Below, piece by piece: positions 10,477 through 20,800 of a stretch of 64,000 nucleotides of DNA; the first letter of the stretch is position 1, and each line of letters begins with the position of its first letter. The stretch lies in the NCBI GenBank assembly GCA_026224775.1, contig JAMFRP010000026.1, positions 124,001-188,000 of the forward strand. The letters run 5' to 3'. Under the pieces are notes generated by a model that saw only the letters and a program-made list of their open reading frames with translations, ran no database searches and had not been told where the DNA came from. This stretch comes from Bacteroidota bacterium. GTDB taxonomy: Bacteria > Bacteroidota > Bacteroidia > Sphingobacteriales > Sphingobacteriaceae. The position numbers and the translations under genes were made by a program.

Positions 10477-11964
10477 ATGAAAAAGATATTATTTGGTATT
10501 TTAATTGTTGGCCTTGCTGCCCAAAGTTGCACCAAGGTAAATGAAAACGTTTACGACAAATATGCCGCGAATGCGTTTTATGCAACACCTGCCGGCCAGC
10601 AGGATGCATTGGCAAGTATATATGGCCAGATTACCGGCACATGGAGTAATAATTATGCAGGGCGTGACAACTGCTGGTATGATCTTAACGAGTTTTCGTC
10701 TGATGAACAGGTGATACCTCACCGTAATACAGGTGATTGGCAGCTTGATTTTGCACAATTATACACCCGTACAGCACAAACAAGCCTTGGTATAACCAAC
10801 AACACCTGGATTTGGCTGAATCAATGTATACATGCGTCAAACCTTGCTGTTAGTCAGCTAACAGCGTCAAATGCGGCTCCGGCATCAATTGCCGAAGTTA
10901 AGGTTGCAAGGGCATGGGCCTATTATTTAATGATTGATGATTTTGGCGATGTACCTTTTTATACAGATAACGACGTCGATCTTTCAAAAATTAAGCAAAC
11001 TCCCAGAGCAACCATTTATAATTTTGTAGTATCTGAGCTTAAAGCTAATGTTGATTTGCTTCCTACAACACGAGGTGGCACTTTCTACAACCGTTTTAAC
11101 AAATACGCTGGTTATATGGTATTGGCTAAGGTTTACCTAAATGCAGGTGTGTATACAGGTACCCCGCAATGGCAGGCTTGCCTTGATGCTTGCGCTCAGG
11201 TTGCAGCCGGGGGGTATACTTTACACCCTGCAGCACCCAACACTGCAAGCTTAAATGGTAACAGCTATTGGGACCTTTTTGGTGATGTATGCCCTAATGA
11301 CGAAACAATTTTCGCATTATACTTAACCGAGAATATAGTTAGTGGTAACATTTACACCATTAGGAGCTTAAATACACCTACAGGTATAGCGCTGCTTGGT
11401 TTTGCCGGTTGGAATGGAACTGTTATCCCGTCAGAGTTTTATGATAAGTTTGACCCTAGTGATATCAGGAGGCAACAATTCCTGGTAGGACAACAGCCAG
11501 ATGGTACTGTTTACACCACAGATGTATCGTCGCTTATTTCTCCGGGAGCGGCTCCAAATGAAGGTATACGGGATGTTAAATTCTACCCAGCTGGTATAAA
11601 AGACGCCAGCGGTGCATCAAACGATTTTCCGGTGTACAGATATGCTGACGTTTTATTAATGGAAGCAGAATGTAATGTACGTCTAGGAAATGTACCCGCA
11701 GCTGCACCATTCTTAAACCAGGTGAGAGAACGTGCCGGTTTAGCTGATATAGCAGCCCCGACATTGCAAAATATTTATGATGAAAGAGGATTTGAATTAA
11801 ACATGGAAGGCCATCGCAGGCAGGATATGATAAGGTTTGGAACTTATCTTACTGCACACGGTTTTGTGCCTCAGGGGCAGCCTTATATGGAATTATTCCC
11901 TATACCAACGGCGCAAATCAATGCTGACCCTTCTTTAAAACAGAATCCTGGTTATACCAATTAA
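10477..11964 (+). CDS. SusD-like glycan-binding lipoprotein of the alpha-glucan locus
   Basis: A 495-residue surface lipoprotein with lipobox AAQSC (Cys18) after a short hydrophobic signal. It shows the RagB/SusD layout: N-terminal YATPAGQQDALASIYGQ, a TPR scaffold with VARAWAYYLMIDDFGDVPF and FNKYAGYMVLAKVYLNAGVY, and the C-terminal PVYRYADVLLMEAECN, DERGFELNMEGHRRQDMIRFGTY and LFPIPTAQINADPSLKQNPGY. It caps the SusC barrel and binds the incoming glycan. The ATG at 10477 is preferred to an in-frame GTG three bases earlier. It follows SusC by 8 bp, so the two are translationally linked. Confidence 0.95.
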   Translation: MKKILFGILIVGLAAQSCTKVNENVYDKYAANAFYATPAGQQDALASIYGQITGTWSNNYAGRDNCWYDLNEFSSDEQVIPHRNTGDWQLDFAQLYTRTAQTSLGITNNTWIWLNQCIHASNLAVSQLTASNAAPASIAEVKVARAWAYYLMIDDFGDVPFYTDNDVDLSKIKQTPRATIYNFVVSELKANVDLLPTTRGGTFYNRFNKYAGYMVLAKVYLNAGVYTGTPQWQACLDACAQVAAGGYTLHPAAPNTASLNGNSYWDLFGDVCPNDETIFALYLTENIVSGNIYTIRSLNTPTGIALLGFAGWNGTVIPSEFYDKFDPSDIRRQQFLVGQQPDGTVYTTDVSSLISPGAAPNEGIRDVKFYPAGIKDASGASNDFPVYRYADVLLMEAECNVRLGNVPAAAPFLNQVRERAGLADIAAPTLQNIYDERGFELNMEGHRRQDMIRFGTYLTAHGFVPQGQPYMELFPIPTAQINADPSLKQNPGYTN

Positions 11965-11972
11965 TAGTCATT

Positions 11973-13112
11973 ATGAAAAAATTAATCAATTTTACATTAA
12001 TAGCAATAGCCAGTTTGGCTGTTGCTTGCCATAAGGATGCTGCATTAACCAAACTACAGCCGGTAGCCTTTACAGGGCCGCTTACATCAAGCACTACCAA
12101 TGTTGATATTTCACCGGCCGATACTGCTTCAACAGTCATAACATTTAACTGGCCTGCAGTGGTTTATCCTTACAAAGCACACGTTACCTACACTTTGCAA
12201 GTGGATTTACCAACCGATACAGTTGGAGCAACTCCGTGGTCAAATGCTGTAAATGTTACAGTAGGAAGCGATGTGCTAACAAAAGCATACAAAGGCAGCG
12301 ATTTTAATGCATTGGCTATACAAGCGGGTATCGGAGCTAATGATACCGGTAAATTAGTTGTTAGGGTACAGGCATATCAGGATCGTAATGCTTATTCAAA
12401 AGCCATCACAATTAGCGTAATTACGTACAAAGCTGCAGTTGTAGTACCTCCTTTTAACGCAGGTTATCCGATATTATATTTACCTGGCGATTATCAGAGC
12501 TGGTTACCAAATGCAATTGTGCCATCAGCATTTGGAACAGCGGCGGCACCAACAGCAGGTGTTTATCCTGCTGCAACCTCAGCTAATATATATGAAGGAT
12601 ATATTTATGAGCCGTCCGGCGGTACTTATCAGTTTAAGTTTACAAATGCACCTGATTGGAATCACATTACTTACGGTGATTCTGGTACACCAGGTTTGCT
12701 TTCACCTACTTCAACTACAAATTTGGCATTGCCAGGCGCAGGTTTGTATGAAGTATCAGCCAACCCTGTTACGCTTGCGTGGACTTACACATTAACCACA
12801 TGGGCAATAATTGGTGATGCTACGCCTAATGGCTGGAATACTGAAACCGAGATGACCTTTGTGCCGTCAAAAATGGCTTATACAATTAAGTTGAATATGC
12901 TTAAATCTGGATCATTCAAATTCAGGGCTAATAATGCCTGGGTGATTGATTTTGGTATCAATGGTACAACCAACAGAATTCAGTATGCTGATAACCCAGT
13001 ATTTGGTTCAAACCCAATAAATAATATGACTGTGCCGGCTGATGGTAGCTATACAATCACATTATATCTTGGTGATCCTAACGATTATTATTATACAGCT
13101 GTTCTAAATTAA
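11973..13112 (+). CDS. SusE-family starch-binding outer-membrane lipoprotein
   Basis: A 379-residue lipoprotein (lipobox LAVAC, Cys19). The N-terminal SusE-type immunoglobulin-like domain covers roughly residues 30-150 (VDISPADTASTVITFNW). Two starch-binding-like domains follow, one starting near YLPGDYQSW (about 170) and one near WAIIGDATPNGWNTETEM (about 270). In the Bacteroides Sus system SusE and SusF hold starch at the cell surface through such tandem domains. It begins 8 bp after SusD, and a strong hairpin follows its stop codon, closing the SusCDE unit. Only one such protein is present here, with no SusF copy. Confidence 0.88.
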   Translation: MKKLINFTLIAIASLAVACHKDAALTKLQPVAFTGPLTSSTTNVDISPADTASTVITFNWPAVVYPYKAHVTYTLQVDLPTDTVGATPWSNAVNVTVGSDVLTKAYKGSDFNALAIQAGIGANDTGKLVVRVQAYQDRNAYSKAITISVITYKAAVVVPPFNAGYPILYLPGDYQSWLPNAIVPSAFGTAAAPTAGVYPAATSANIYEGYIYEPSGGTYQFKFTNAPDWNHITYGDSGTPGLLSPTSTTNLALPGAGLYEVSANPVTLAWTYTLTTWAIIGDATPNGWNTETEMTFVPSKMAYTIKLNMLKSGSFKFRANNAWVIDFGINGTTNRIQYADNPVFGSNPINNMTVPADGSYTITLYLGDPNDYYYTAVLN

Positions 13113-13118
13113 TGCCAT

Positions 13119-13150
13119 ATAAGGCAGTGCGAGGGCACTGCCTTATTTTA
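13119..13150 (+). terminator. Hairpin after SusE, terminator or attenuator
   Basis: A perfect 10-bp stem AAGGCAGTGC (13121-13130) / GCACTGCCTT (13135-13144) with a 4-nt loop is followed by ATTTTAGTTT. The tail is interrupted by a purine, so some read-through into the enzyme genes is plausible. Confidence 0.75.
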
Positions 13151-13315
13151 GTTTGCCCATAAATTATGAGTTTAATACTGCATCTATCATGATTGTAAAT
13201 AAGTTATACCGGCCGCTTAATGTGGCTTTTTACAGTCAAAACAATTTTACTTACAAGCAATATTACAGCGCCATGCGGGGCCTAACGCAGTTTAAATTCA
13301 TTTCTAAAACAATTC

Positions 13316-15769
13316 ATGAAATTTATTAAGATCACATTTATGCTTGCGTGTCTTTTGAATATGCCGCGCCTAATGGCGCAGTCTCCTGTTTCAACCCCGG
13401 GTAATCTGGAAACAGTTACAATAGGTCAGCAGGATATAGCTTTTAAAAGCACCAACGCTTACGGAAAGATTACGGTTTACTCTCCTTCAATTATTCGCGT
13501 ACGGTTGGACAAGAATCCAATAGAAGGGAATTTTTCCTATGCTGTTGTTGGCGAACCACAGCAAACAAAAACAAGTATTACGCAAACTAATGAGACTATT
13601 ACACTGGTAACCGACTCAATTAAGGCAATCATCCAAAAGCAACCATTTTCAATTGCTTTTTATACAATAGATGGAACCCTTATTAATGAAGACGAGTACG
13701 GTTTAACTACCTCATGGGTGGGTACATCAGTAACAACATATAAAAAACTACAGGATGATGAGCATTTTGTAGGACTTGGAGAAAAAACAGGAAACCTTGA
13801 CCGAAGAGGCAGCGGTTATACCAACTGGAACTCGGATGTATATGGTTATAGTGTTATTCAAGATCCGCTCTATTCAACAATACCATTTTATATTGGCATA
13901 CATCACAATATAAATTACGGTATATTCCTGGATAATACTTATCAAACCGATTTCAATTTTGGGGCAAGTAATAACCGTTTTTCTTCCTTTGGCGCAAGAG
14001 GGGGGGAGATGAATTATTATTTCATATATCACAAACACCTTGCAGATATTATTACATCATATACTTACTTAACAGGCCGTATGCCAATGCCACCACTATG
14101 GTCGTTAGGTTATCAGCAAAACCGCTATAGTTATTATCCTCAGGCAGAGGTAATGCGAATTGCACGTACCCTGCGCGAAAAACGCATTCCTGCTGATGGT
14201 ATTACGCTTGATATTCATTACATGGATCAATATCAATTGTTTACCTGGAATCATAGCCGTTTCCCTAACCCGGTGTTGATGAATGATACGCTGAAAAAGC
14301 TGGGCTTTAGAACAACTGTAATAGTTGATCCCGGAATTAAAGTGCAAAAAGGAGCACCTGCTTATGAAAGTGGTTTAAAGGATGATGTATACATAAAATA
14401 TGCTGATGGAGAACCTTATACCGGTCAGGTTTGGCCGGGCTGGTGTAATTTTACCGACTTTACTAGTCAGAAAGGGCGTGATTGGTGGCATAAACAAGTT
14501 AAGTTTTTTGCCGAATCGGGCGTTAGCGGTATTTGGAACGATATGAACGAGATATCAACCTGGGGCCAAAAAATGCCGGATAATGTGATTTTTAATTACG
14601 ATGGTAAAATAACAACTCATCTGGAGGCTCATAACGTGTATGGTATGCAAATGGCCAGGTCAAGTTATGAAGGCGCTGTTGAACAATTTAAAGAGCGCCC
14701 GTTTATACTTTCCCGGTCAGGTTATGCTGGATTGCAAAGATACACAGCTATCTGGACTGGAGATAACCGCGCCGAGGATGATCACATGCTACAAGGCGTA
14801 CGTTTGCTAAATAGCCTTGGTTTAAGTGGAGTATCATTCACCGCTATGGATATTGGAGGCTTTACCGGCAATCCATCCATCCCATTATATACCCGCTGGA
14901 TTCAGCTAGGTGCTTTTATTCCATATTTTAGAAACCATACGAGTCTTAATTCAAAAGCTTCGGAACCATGGACATACGGAGAAGATGTGCTTGATATAGC
15001 ACGTAATTACATCAGCCTGCGCTATCAATTGATGCCATATTTGTATTCAACGTTTTATGAATCTACTCAAAATGGATTGCCTGTAATGCGCTCATTGGCT
15101 ATTAATTATACATTCGATCCTAAAATATTATATCCTGACTATCAAAATCAATATGAATTTGGTGATGCCTTTATGGTAGCACCGTTTGAAAGTGGTAAAG
15201 ATTACGGTAAGATATATTTCCCTGAAGGCACATGGTATGATTTGTATACCGATTCGGTTCAAAGCGGGATGGAAAATAAAGTGATACAGCTTAATATTAA
15301 TAAATTACCGGTTTATGTTAAGGGTAGTAGTATTATCCCAATGCAATCGCTTGTACAGTCAACAGCAATATTGCCAACTGATACACTTTCCATTCATATT
15401 TATAATGGCGACAGAACAAACAGTTTTGTATATTATGAGGATGATGGCATAAGTTTCCAATACACAAAGGGATCCTATTATAAACGTTTAATTACATTTA
15501 ATCCTACAGCCCGTAGTATTGTTTTAAACGAATCAGAGGGTAGTTACACCTCTCATTTTAAGTATATAAAATTAATACTGCACGGGTTTAACCTGGTGGA
15601 TAGCATCAATAATGGAAAAATCCGGCTAAAACTTGAAAATGGGAGCTATGCTTTTCTAAGCGCTGCGGCTAATACTGATCCACAAGGTAGTACATCTGCT
15701 AACGAATCTTGTGCTGTAAAATGTGTAGTAATAAAAAATAGTCCAAAGAGTATAAATCTTAATTATTAA
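13316..15769 (+). CDS. GH31 alpha-glucosidase
   Basis: An 817-residue glycoside hydrolase family 31 enzyme with a signal peptide ending at RLMAQ (about residue 22). An N-terminal beta-sandwich (about 30-240) contains FVGLGEKTGNLDRRG. The (beta/alpha)8 barrel has nucleophile D409 in GIWNDMNE and acid/base D483 in WTGDNRAEDD. The C-terminal beta domains contain VAPFESG and YYEDDG. It should release glucose from the non-reducing ends of alpha-linked oligosaccharides in the periplasm, replacing the GH97 enzyme of the classical Sus system. It lies 203 bp after SusE, beyond a hairpin, and 13-19 bp before the GH13 gene, with which it is probably co-transcribed. Confidence 0.94.
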   Translation: MKFIKITFMLACLLNMPRLMAQSPVSTPGNLETVTIGQQDIAFKSTNAYGKITVYSPSIIRVRLDKNPIEGNFSYAVVGEPQQTKTSITQTNETITLVTDSIKAIIQKQPFSIAFYTIDGTLINEDEYGLTTSWVGTSVTTYKKLQDDEHFVGLGEKTGNLDRRGSGYTNWNSDVYGYSVIQDPLYSTIPFYIGIHHNINYGIFLDNTYQTDFNFGASNNRFSSFGARGGEMNYYFIYHKHLADIITSYTYLTGRMPMPPLWSLGYQQNRYSYYPQAEVMRIARTLREKRIPADGITLDIHYMDQYQLFTWNHSRFPNPVLMNDTLKKLGFRTTVIVDPGIKVQKGAPAYESGLKDDVYIKYADGEPYTGQVWPGWCNFTDFTSQKGRDWWHKQVKFFAESGVSGIWNDMNEISTWGQKMPDNVIFNYDGKITTHLEAHNVYGMQMARSSYEGAVEQFKERPFILSRSGYAGLQRYTAIWTGDNRAEDDHMLQGVRLLNSLGLSGVSFTAMDIGGFTGNPSIPLYTRWIQLGAFIPYFRNHTSLNSKASEPWTYGEDVLDIARNYISLRYQLMPYLYSTFYESTQNGLPVMRSLAINYTFDPKILYPDYQNQYEFGDAFMVAPFESGKDYGKIYFPEGTWYDLYTDSVQSGMENKVIQLNINKLPVYVKGSSIIPMQSLVQSTAILPTDTLSIHIYNGDRTNSFVYYEDDGISFQYTKGSYYKRLITFNPTARSIVLNESEGSYTSHFKYIKLILHGFNLVDSINNGKIRLKLENGSYAFLSAAANTDPQGSTSANESCAVKCVVIKNSPKSINLNY

Positions 15770-15788
15770 TCCAGAAGGAATTGTGAAT

Positions 15789-17180
15789 ATGAATATCCAG
15801 AAACTAAAATTGAAAACCTATAGTCCAATATTGTTGCTGATAACAATACTGACATTTGCAGGGTGTAGCAAATCAAAACCATTTACCCCTACACCAACGC
15901 CCCCTCCGGTTAACAGTGGCGATCCCGCACAATATGGAACACCTTACAGCGGTATACCTGCAACAAAAGATATAGTAATGTACGAGGTTAACATAAAAAC
16001 CTTTCCAAACGCTAATTTTGCCGGTGTTGAATCCAGGCTCGACTCTATAAAAGCTTTAGGTGTGAACGTGATATGGCTGATGCCTACTTATCCAATTGGC
16101 ATACTAAAAGCAAGTGGTTCACCGTATTCTGTTAAAGACTATGAAGGTGTGAATTCAGCTTTTGGTACTTTGGCTGACCTGCGCACTTTGGTTGCAAATG
16201 CGCATGCGTTAGGCATGGCTGTTATTTTGGATTGGGAAGCTAACGGTACATCATGGGATAATTCCTGGATAACCACTAACCCATCATGGTACATACAGAG
16301 TGGAGGCACTATTCAGCAGCTTTCAACATATACCGACGTAGCTGCCTTAAATTTTAGTAATCAAGCTATGCGCTTAGCATTAATTAAGGCGATGAAATAT
16401 TGGGTATTTACCGCAAATGTTGATGGTTACCGCTGCGATTTTGCTGATAATACACCGAGTGACTTTTGGACGCAGGCTTTAGACACTTTGAACAACATAA
16501 CAACACACAAATTAATTTACCTGGCAGAAGGAACAACCAGTGCTGAAATATCATCAGGCTTTCAGCTTGATTATGCATTTGACTACTACGGTTCAATTAA
16601 GTCATTATTTGCGGGTTCATCAACGCCAGGTTCGTTGTTATCCACTAATGCTACCGAAATTAGTTCAATACCTGCATCAGGCACTAAATTAAGATATATA
16701 ACCAATCACGATGATGCTTCGTCTGACGGTAGTACAATTACCGAGTATAATGGTAAACAAGGTGCGTTAGCCGCATTTGCAATAGTATCATATATGGGTG
16801 GTGTGCCATTGATATACAGTAGCCAGGAAGTAGGCTATCCAAATGCGATAAACTTTTTTAACAATGTACCTGTAGATTATACCGCAAATCCTGATATGGT
16901 AGCTGCATACAAACAGATATTAGCTTTTAGGGCCGCACATGAAGCGATAAAAACCGGGGCGTTAACCCAATATAATGATGCTAACATTGTGGCATTCGAA
17001 AAAACATCAGGTGCTGATGATGTATTAGTATTAGTAAACACAAAAAATGCTGCTGAAACCTTTAATATCCCAATTGCATTGCAAGGCACAACCTGGGTTA
17101 ATGGCTACACTGGTGGTAGTATTACATTTTCAACCCAGTACACACTGCAACCATATAGTTACTTTGCATTTAAAAGATAA
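15789..17180 (+). CDS. GH13 alpha-amylase-family surface lipoprotein, region I histidine missing
   Basis: A 463-residue protein with lipobox LTFAGC (Cys26), so it is probably anchored in the outer membrane like SusG. GH13 catalytic residues are all present: nucleophile D217 in GYRCDFA, acid/base E247 in YLAEG and D308 in ITNHDD. Region I, normally DxxxNH, reads DWEANG (148-153): the histidine that contacts sugar in subsite -1 is a glycine. The paralogue at 5466-6821 keeps NH. This could weaken or alter catalysis. The ATG at 15789 is chosen over the in-frame GTG at 15783. It is the last gene of the starch locus, followed by a terminator. Confidence 0.92.
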   Translation: MNIQKLKLKTYSPILLLITILTFAGCSKSKPFTPTPTPPPVNSGDPAQYGTPYSGIPATKDIVMYEVNIKTFPNANFAGVESRLDSIKALGVNVIWLMPTYPIGILKASGSPYSVKDYEGVNSAFGTLADLRTLVANAHALGMAVILDWEANGTSWDNSWITTNPSWYIQSGGTIQQLSTYTDVAALNFSNQAMRLALIKAMKYWVFTANVDGYRCDFADNTPSDFWTQALDTLNNITTHKLIYLAEGTTSAEISSGFQLDYAFDYYGSIKSLFAGSSTPGSLLSTNATEISSIPASGTKLRYITNHDDASSDGSTITEYNGKQGALAAFAIVSYMGGVPLIYSSQEVGYPNAINFFNNVPVDYTANPDMVAAYKQILAFRAAHEAIKTGALTQYNDANIVAFEKTSGADDVLVLVNTKNAAETFNIPIALQGTTWVNGYTGGSITFSTQYTLQPYSYFAFKR

Positions 17181-17224
17181 ATAACTTGTTAATACCTCCA
17201 CACCGCAGGTGGGGTATATAATGA

Positions 17225-17255
17225 AGGCCCTTTCTTGATTAAGGGGCCTTTTTTT
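17225..17255 (+). terminator. Intrinsic terminator of the starch locus
   Basis: The stem AGGCCC (17225-17230) / GGGCCT (17244-17249), with TT/AA pairs and a bulged base extending it, is followed at once by a run of seven T. It lies 45 bp after the GH13 stop codon. Confidence 0.85.
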
Positions 17256-17559
17256 GTGCTTTATTTTGGAGTATCTTATCTAATACGCATATTATATTAT
17301 CCGGGTTTTTCTGCTAAACCGTTAAGCATATTCTGCGAAATTGGCATTTTAAATTACTGTTCTAGCATCATTTTAACTAGTTTCTCTTCCATTATATATC
17401 GGTGAATCTGCTTTAATACCGTTTAAACGCAGATTGTGCAAAAAAAAATGAGCTGGAACAAAGCGTATCATTTTTTTTGAATTAAATCTTTCAATCAAGC
17501 TTTTCCGCTGATTATCAAGCATAAATTGATTTAAACCATTGTGATTGAAGCGTTTCAAA

Positions 17560-17572
17560 ACTTTCATAAAGT
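17560..17572. promoter_or_regulatory. Upstream copy of the SusC operator-like palindrome
   Basis: ACTTT-CAT-AAAGT is a 13-bp perfect inverted repeat inside a segment that shares the 12-mer AAACTTTCATAA with the promoter palindrome 61 bp downstream. Two copies of the same core upstream of one promoter suggest a pair of regulator sites. Inferred from sequence only. Confidence 0.4.
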
Positions 17573-17602
17573 GTTAAAAATCAACTATTTATGAAAAATA
17601 AA

Positions 17603-17635
17603 TTTGTTTTTTTATTTCAAACTTTCATAAGTTTG
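17603..17635 (+). promoter_or_regulatory. SusC promoter with TTTG / TAAGTTTG boxes and overlapping operator
   Basis: A -33 TTTG (17603-17606), a 21-nt spacer and a -7 TAAGTTTG (17628-17635) match the Bacteroidota housekeeping promoter. The -7 box is the right half of a perfect 18-bp inverted repeat, CAAACTT-TCAT-AAGTTTG (17618-17635). A protein on this palindrome would cover the core promoter, which suggests repression, or DNA remodelling by an activator. Confidence 0.6.
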
Positions 17636-17824
17636 GTGCAACCAATACAGGATAACCTAAAGGAATAAACCTGTGCATTTTTTATTTATTAATTAACCAA
17701 TTTATATGAACAACCAATTGTACTATTTAACTAGTTACGGCTAGCCGCTGGTGTATGTTCTTTTATTTCAATTAAAAGAATAAACCCCAAACACAATCAT
17801 AAACCAATTATTAATTTATTATTC

Positions 17825-20800
17825 ATGAGAAAAACAATTACAATTTTATTCATTTTCCTGTTATCGGGCATATCAGTTGCCCTAGCTCAAAACATCACTG
17901 TGAAAGGAACAGTTGTTGATAAAACAGGAGCTGCGTTGCCAGGTGTTACTGTAACATTAAAGGCGACTACTATTGGTACTCAAACCGACGCGAACGGCCA
18001 CTTCAGCATTAATGCACCAGTAAACGGAATATTAAGATTCACATTTGTTGGTTATAATGCTAAAGAGATAGCTGTAAACAATCAAATGATAATCAACACA
18101 ACTTTAGATGAAAATTCAACAAATTTAAATGAGGTTGTAGTTATTGGTTACGGTACGCAAAAGAAAGCAACCGTTACTGGTGCAATTTCAGGTGTATCTG
18201 CTGCTGATTTAAAAGATCAACCAAACATTCGACTTGATGACGCATTAGAAGGTCATGCGGCAGGTGTTGCTGTAACACAATCTTCAGGCGCACCTGGTTC
18301 AACACCTAACATATACATCAGGGGATCTGGTTCGTTTTCAAATAGCTCACCATTATTTGTAGTAGATGGTCAAATATGGGACAATGGCGGATATGATGCT
18401 ATCAACCCTAATGATATTGAATCAATGCAAGTGTTAAAAGATGCATCAGCTGCTATTTACGGCTCACGTGCATCAAATGGTGTAATCTTAATTACTACTA
18501 AAAAAGGTGCAAATGGTGCACCTAAAGTTACCTATGATTCTTATTATGGCACACAGTCGGTTACCAAAAAAGTTGGTTTAGCTAATGCTCAACAATATGC
18601 CCAATTGAGTAACGAAGCTGCTGCAAATGATGGTACAGCTCAACCGTTTACCAATCCGGCGCAATATGGTACCGGTACAAACTGGCAAAATCAGATTTTT
18701 GGTAACGCCCCAATCATGCAACAAAACCTTGCAGTTAGCGGTGGTACTGATAAATCAAGTTACTTTACATCGGTTAGCTACTTAAACCAAAATGGTATAG
18801 TAACCCCGAAATACTCTGATTATAAAAAAGCTACTTTTAGGATTAACACAAATTCTAAACCTAAAAAATGGTTCTCATACGGAGAAAATTTTAACTACAC
18901 TTACATACAAAGCACAACAAACTTCAATACCAATAACGTATTTGGTGGCCCGTTAGCTGATGCGTTAAACCTTGACCCAATTACACCGGTTGTGGTTACA
19001 AATGTTGCAGCTCAGCCTAATGCTTCTGTGTATACAAACCCTAATTACGCACCATACATCTTCAGAAATTCTTCAGGTCAGCCGTATGGTATTTCAAATT
19101 ATGTTGCTAACGAAATTGTAAACCCAATTGCTGCTCAGCAATTGCAAAATGGTAATTACAACTGGTCGCACAATATATTTGGTGATGCTTTTGCACAAAT
19201 TATACCTATTGAAGGCTTAAATATTAAAACTGATATAGCTGCTAAACAAGCTTTTTTTGGCAGCAATTCATTTACCCCACTTTATTACTTAAACGCTAAC
19301 TCGTACAATTTGGGTACTAATAACCAAAATGCACAATTTAACCGTAGTTTAGAGTGGAACTGGGATAATACAGCTACTTATACCCGCCAAATTGGAAAGC
19401 ATAATTTCTCAATCTTAATTGGTCAAAGCTCTGAAGAAGAAAGCGGAAGCTTAGTTGAGGACACAAACTATGGTGAGCCAATAACATCATACAACCAAGC
19501 GTCATTCAACTTTACCTTACCTCAGTTAGATCGTTTTGGTTACGCAACAGAAAACCAAACAATTACTCATGCTTCACTTTTTAGCCGTATTACTTATAAC
19601 TATGATGAGAAATATTTATTAGACGCGACTATACGTCGTGACGGTTCATCAAGATTTGGTACTAATAATATATATGGTACTTTCCCTGGTATATCGGCAG
19701 GTTGGGTTGTTACTAAAGAAGACTGGTTCCCTAAAAATTCTTTTGTTGATAACTTAAAAGTTCGCGCATCTTATGGTATATTAGGTAATGAGCAAGCATT
19801 AACTGCGTTTCAATACTCAGCAATCGTAGCTCCTTTGGGTAGCTATGTATTTGGTAACGGTTCAAGCCAGGTATTAAACCAGGGTTATGGTGCCACCTCT
19901 ATTCCAAATGCAAACTTACAATGGGAAAAAGATAAACAAACCGACATCGGTTTTGACTTGATATTTTTCCATGATTTTAACGCTACTATTGATCTTTATG
20001 ATAAAAAAGAAAATAATTTATTGTTAAACGTACCACCTCCGTCATATACAGGTGTTAGTACAGCTTGGCAAAATGCAGGTGCTATAACCAACAAAGGTAT
20101 TGAGGTACAATTAGGCTACAATAAACAATTAGGCAAGGTAAAACTTAATTTAAGTGGTAATATCGCTTACAATAATAACAAAGTTACCAGTTTAAGTACA
20201 TTACCTTATATAGCTGAAGGTGCATGGCAAGGTGCTACATATTCTCAAATACAACGTATTGCTGTAGGCCAGCCGTTTGATGAGTTTTATGGTTACAAAG
20301 TATTAGGTATATTCCAGTCACAAGCACAAGTTAATGCTTATAAAGACAAAAGCGGTAACCTGTATCAACCAAATGCTAAACCAGGAGATTACATTTATCA
20401 AAGTGTAACCGGTAGTGGCCCTATTAATGCAAACGACCGCCAGTACTTAGGTAATAGCGTACCACCATGGAACTATGGCTTTAATTTTGGCGTAGCTTAT
20501 AAAAATTGGGATATCGCAATTTTTGGTCAGGGTGTATGGGGTAATAAATTACTGCAGGAGTATCGCCGTTTAGATCTTTCTGCTGCTAATTACGAAACCT
20601 CTGCTTTAAATGCATGGACACCTACCAACACAAACACTAACACCCCAAGGCTAACTAATAATGACCCTAATGGTAACTATCACATCATTAACAGTGGCTT
20701 GTTACAAAGTGGTGCTTATTTCCGCTTAAAATCAATACAATTAGGTTATACATTACCTAAAGATTTGATGAGTAAGTTGGATATGAGCCGTGTACACGTA

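Larger units (their letters stand above)
17181..17824. other. Intergenic region between starch and beta-glucan loci
   Basis: A 644-bp gap. It holds the starch-locus terminator (17225-17255), a possible upstream operator copy (17560-17572), the SusC promoter with an overlapping palindrome (17603-17635), and a long leader of about 185 nt. The leader includes the palindrome CGGCTAGCCG (17738-17747). A 64-codon minus-strand frame at 17373-17567 has no recognisable family and was not accepted as a gene. Confidence 0.5.

Noticed and set aside
17373..17567. A 64-codon minus-strand frame in the starch/beta-glucan intergenic region
   Set aside because: No recognisable family or signal, and its start falls within the operator-like repeat. 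Random frames of this size are expected in AT-rich gaps.
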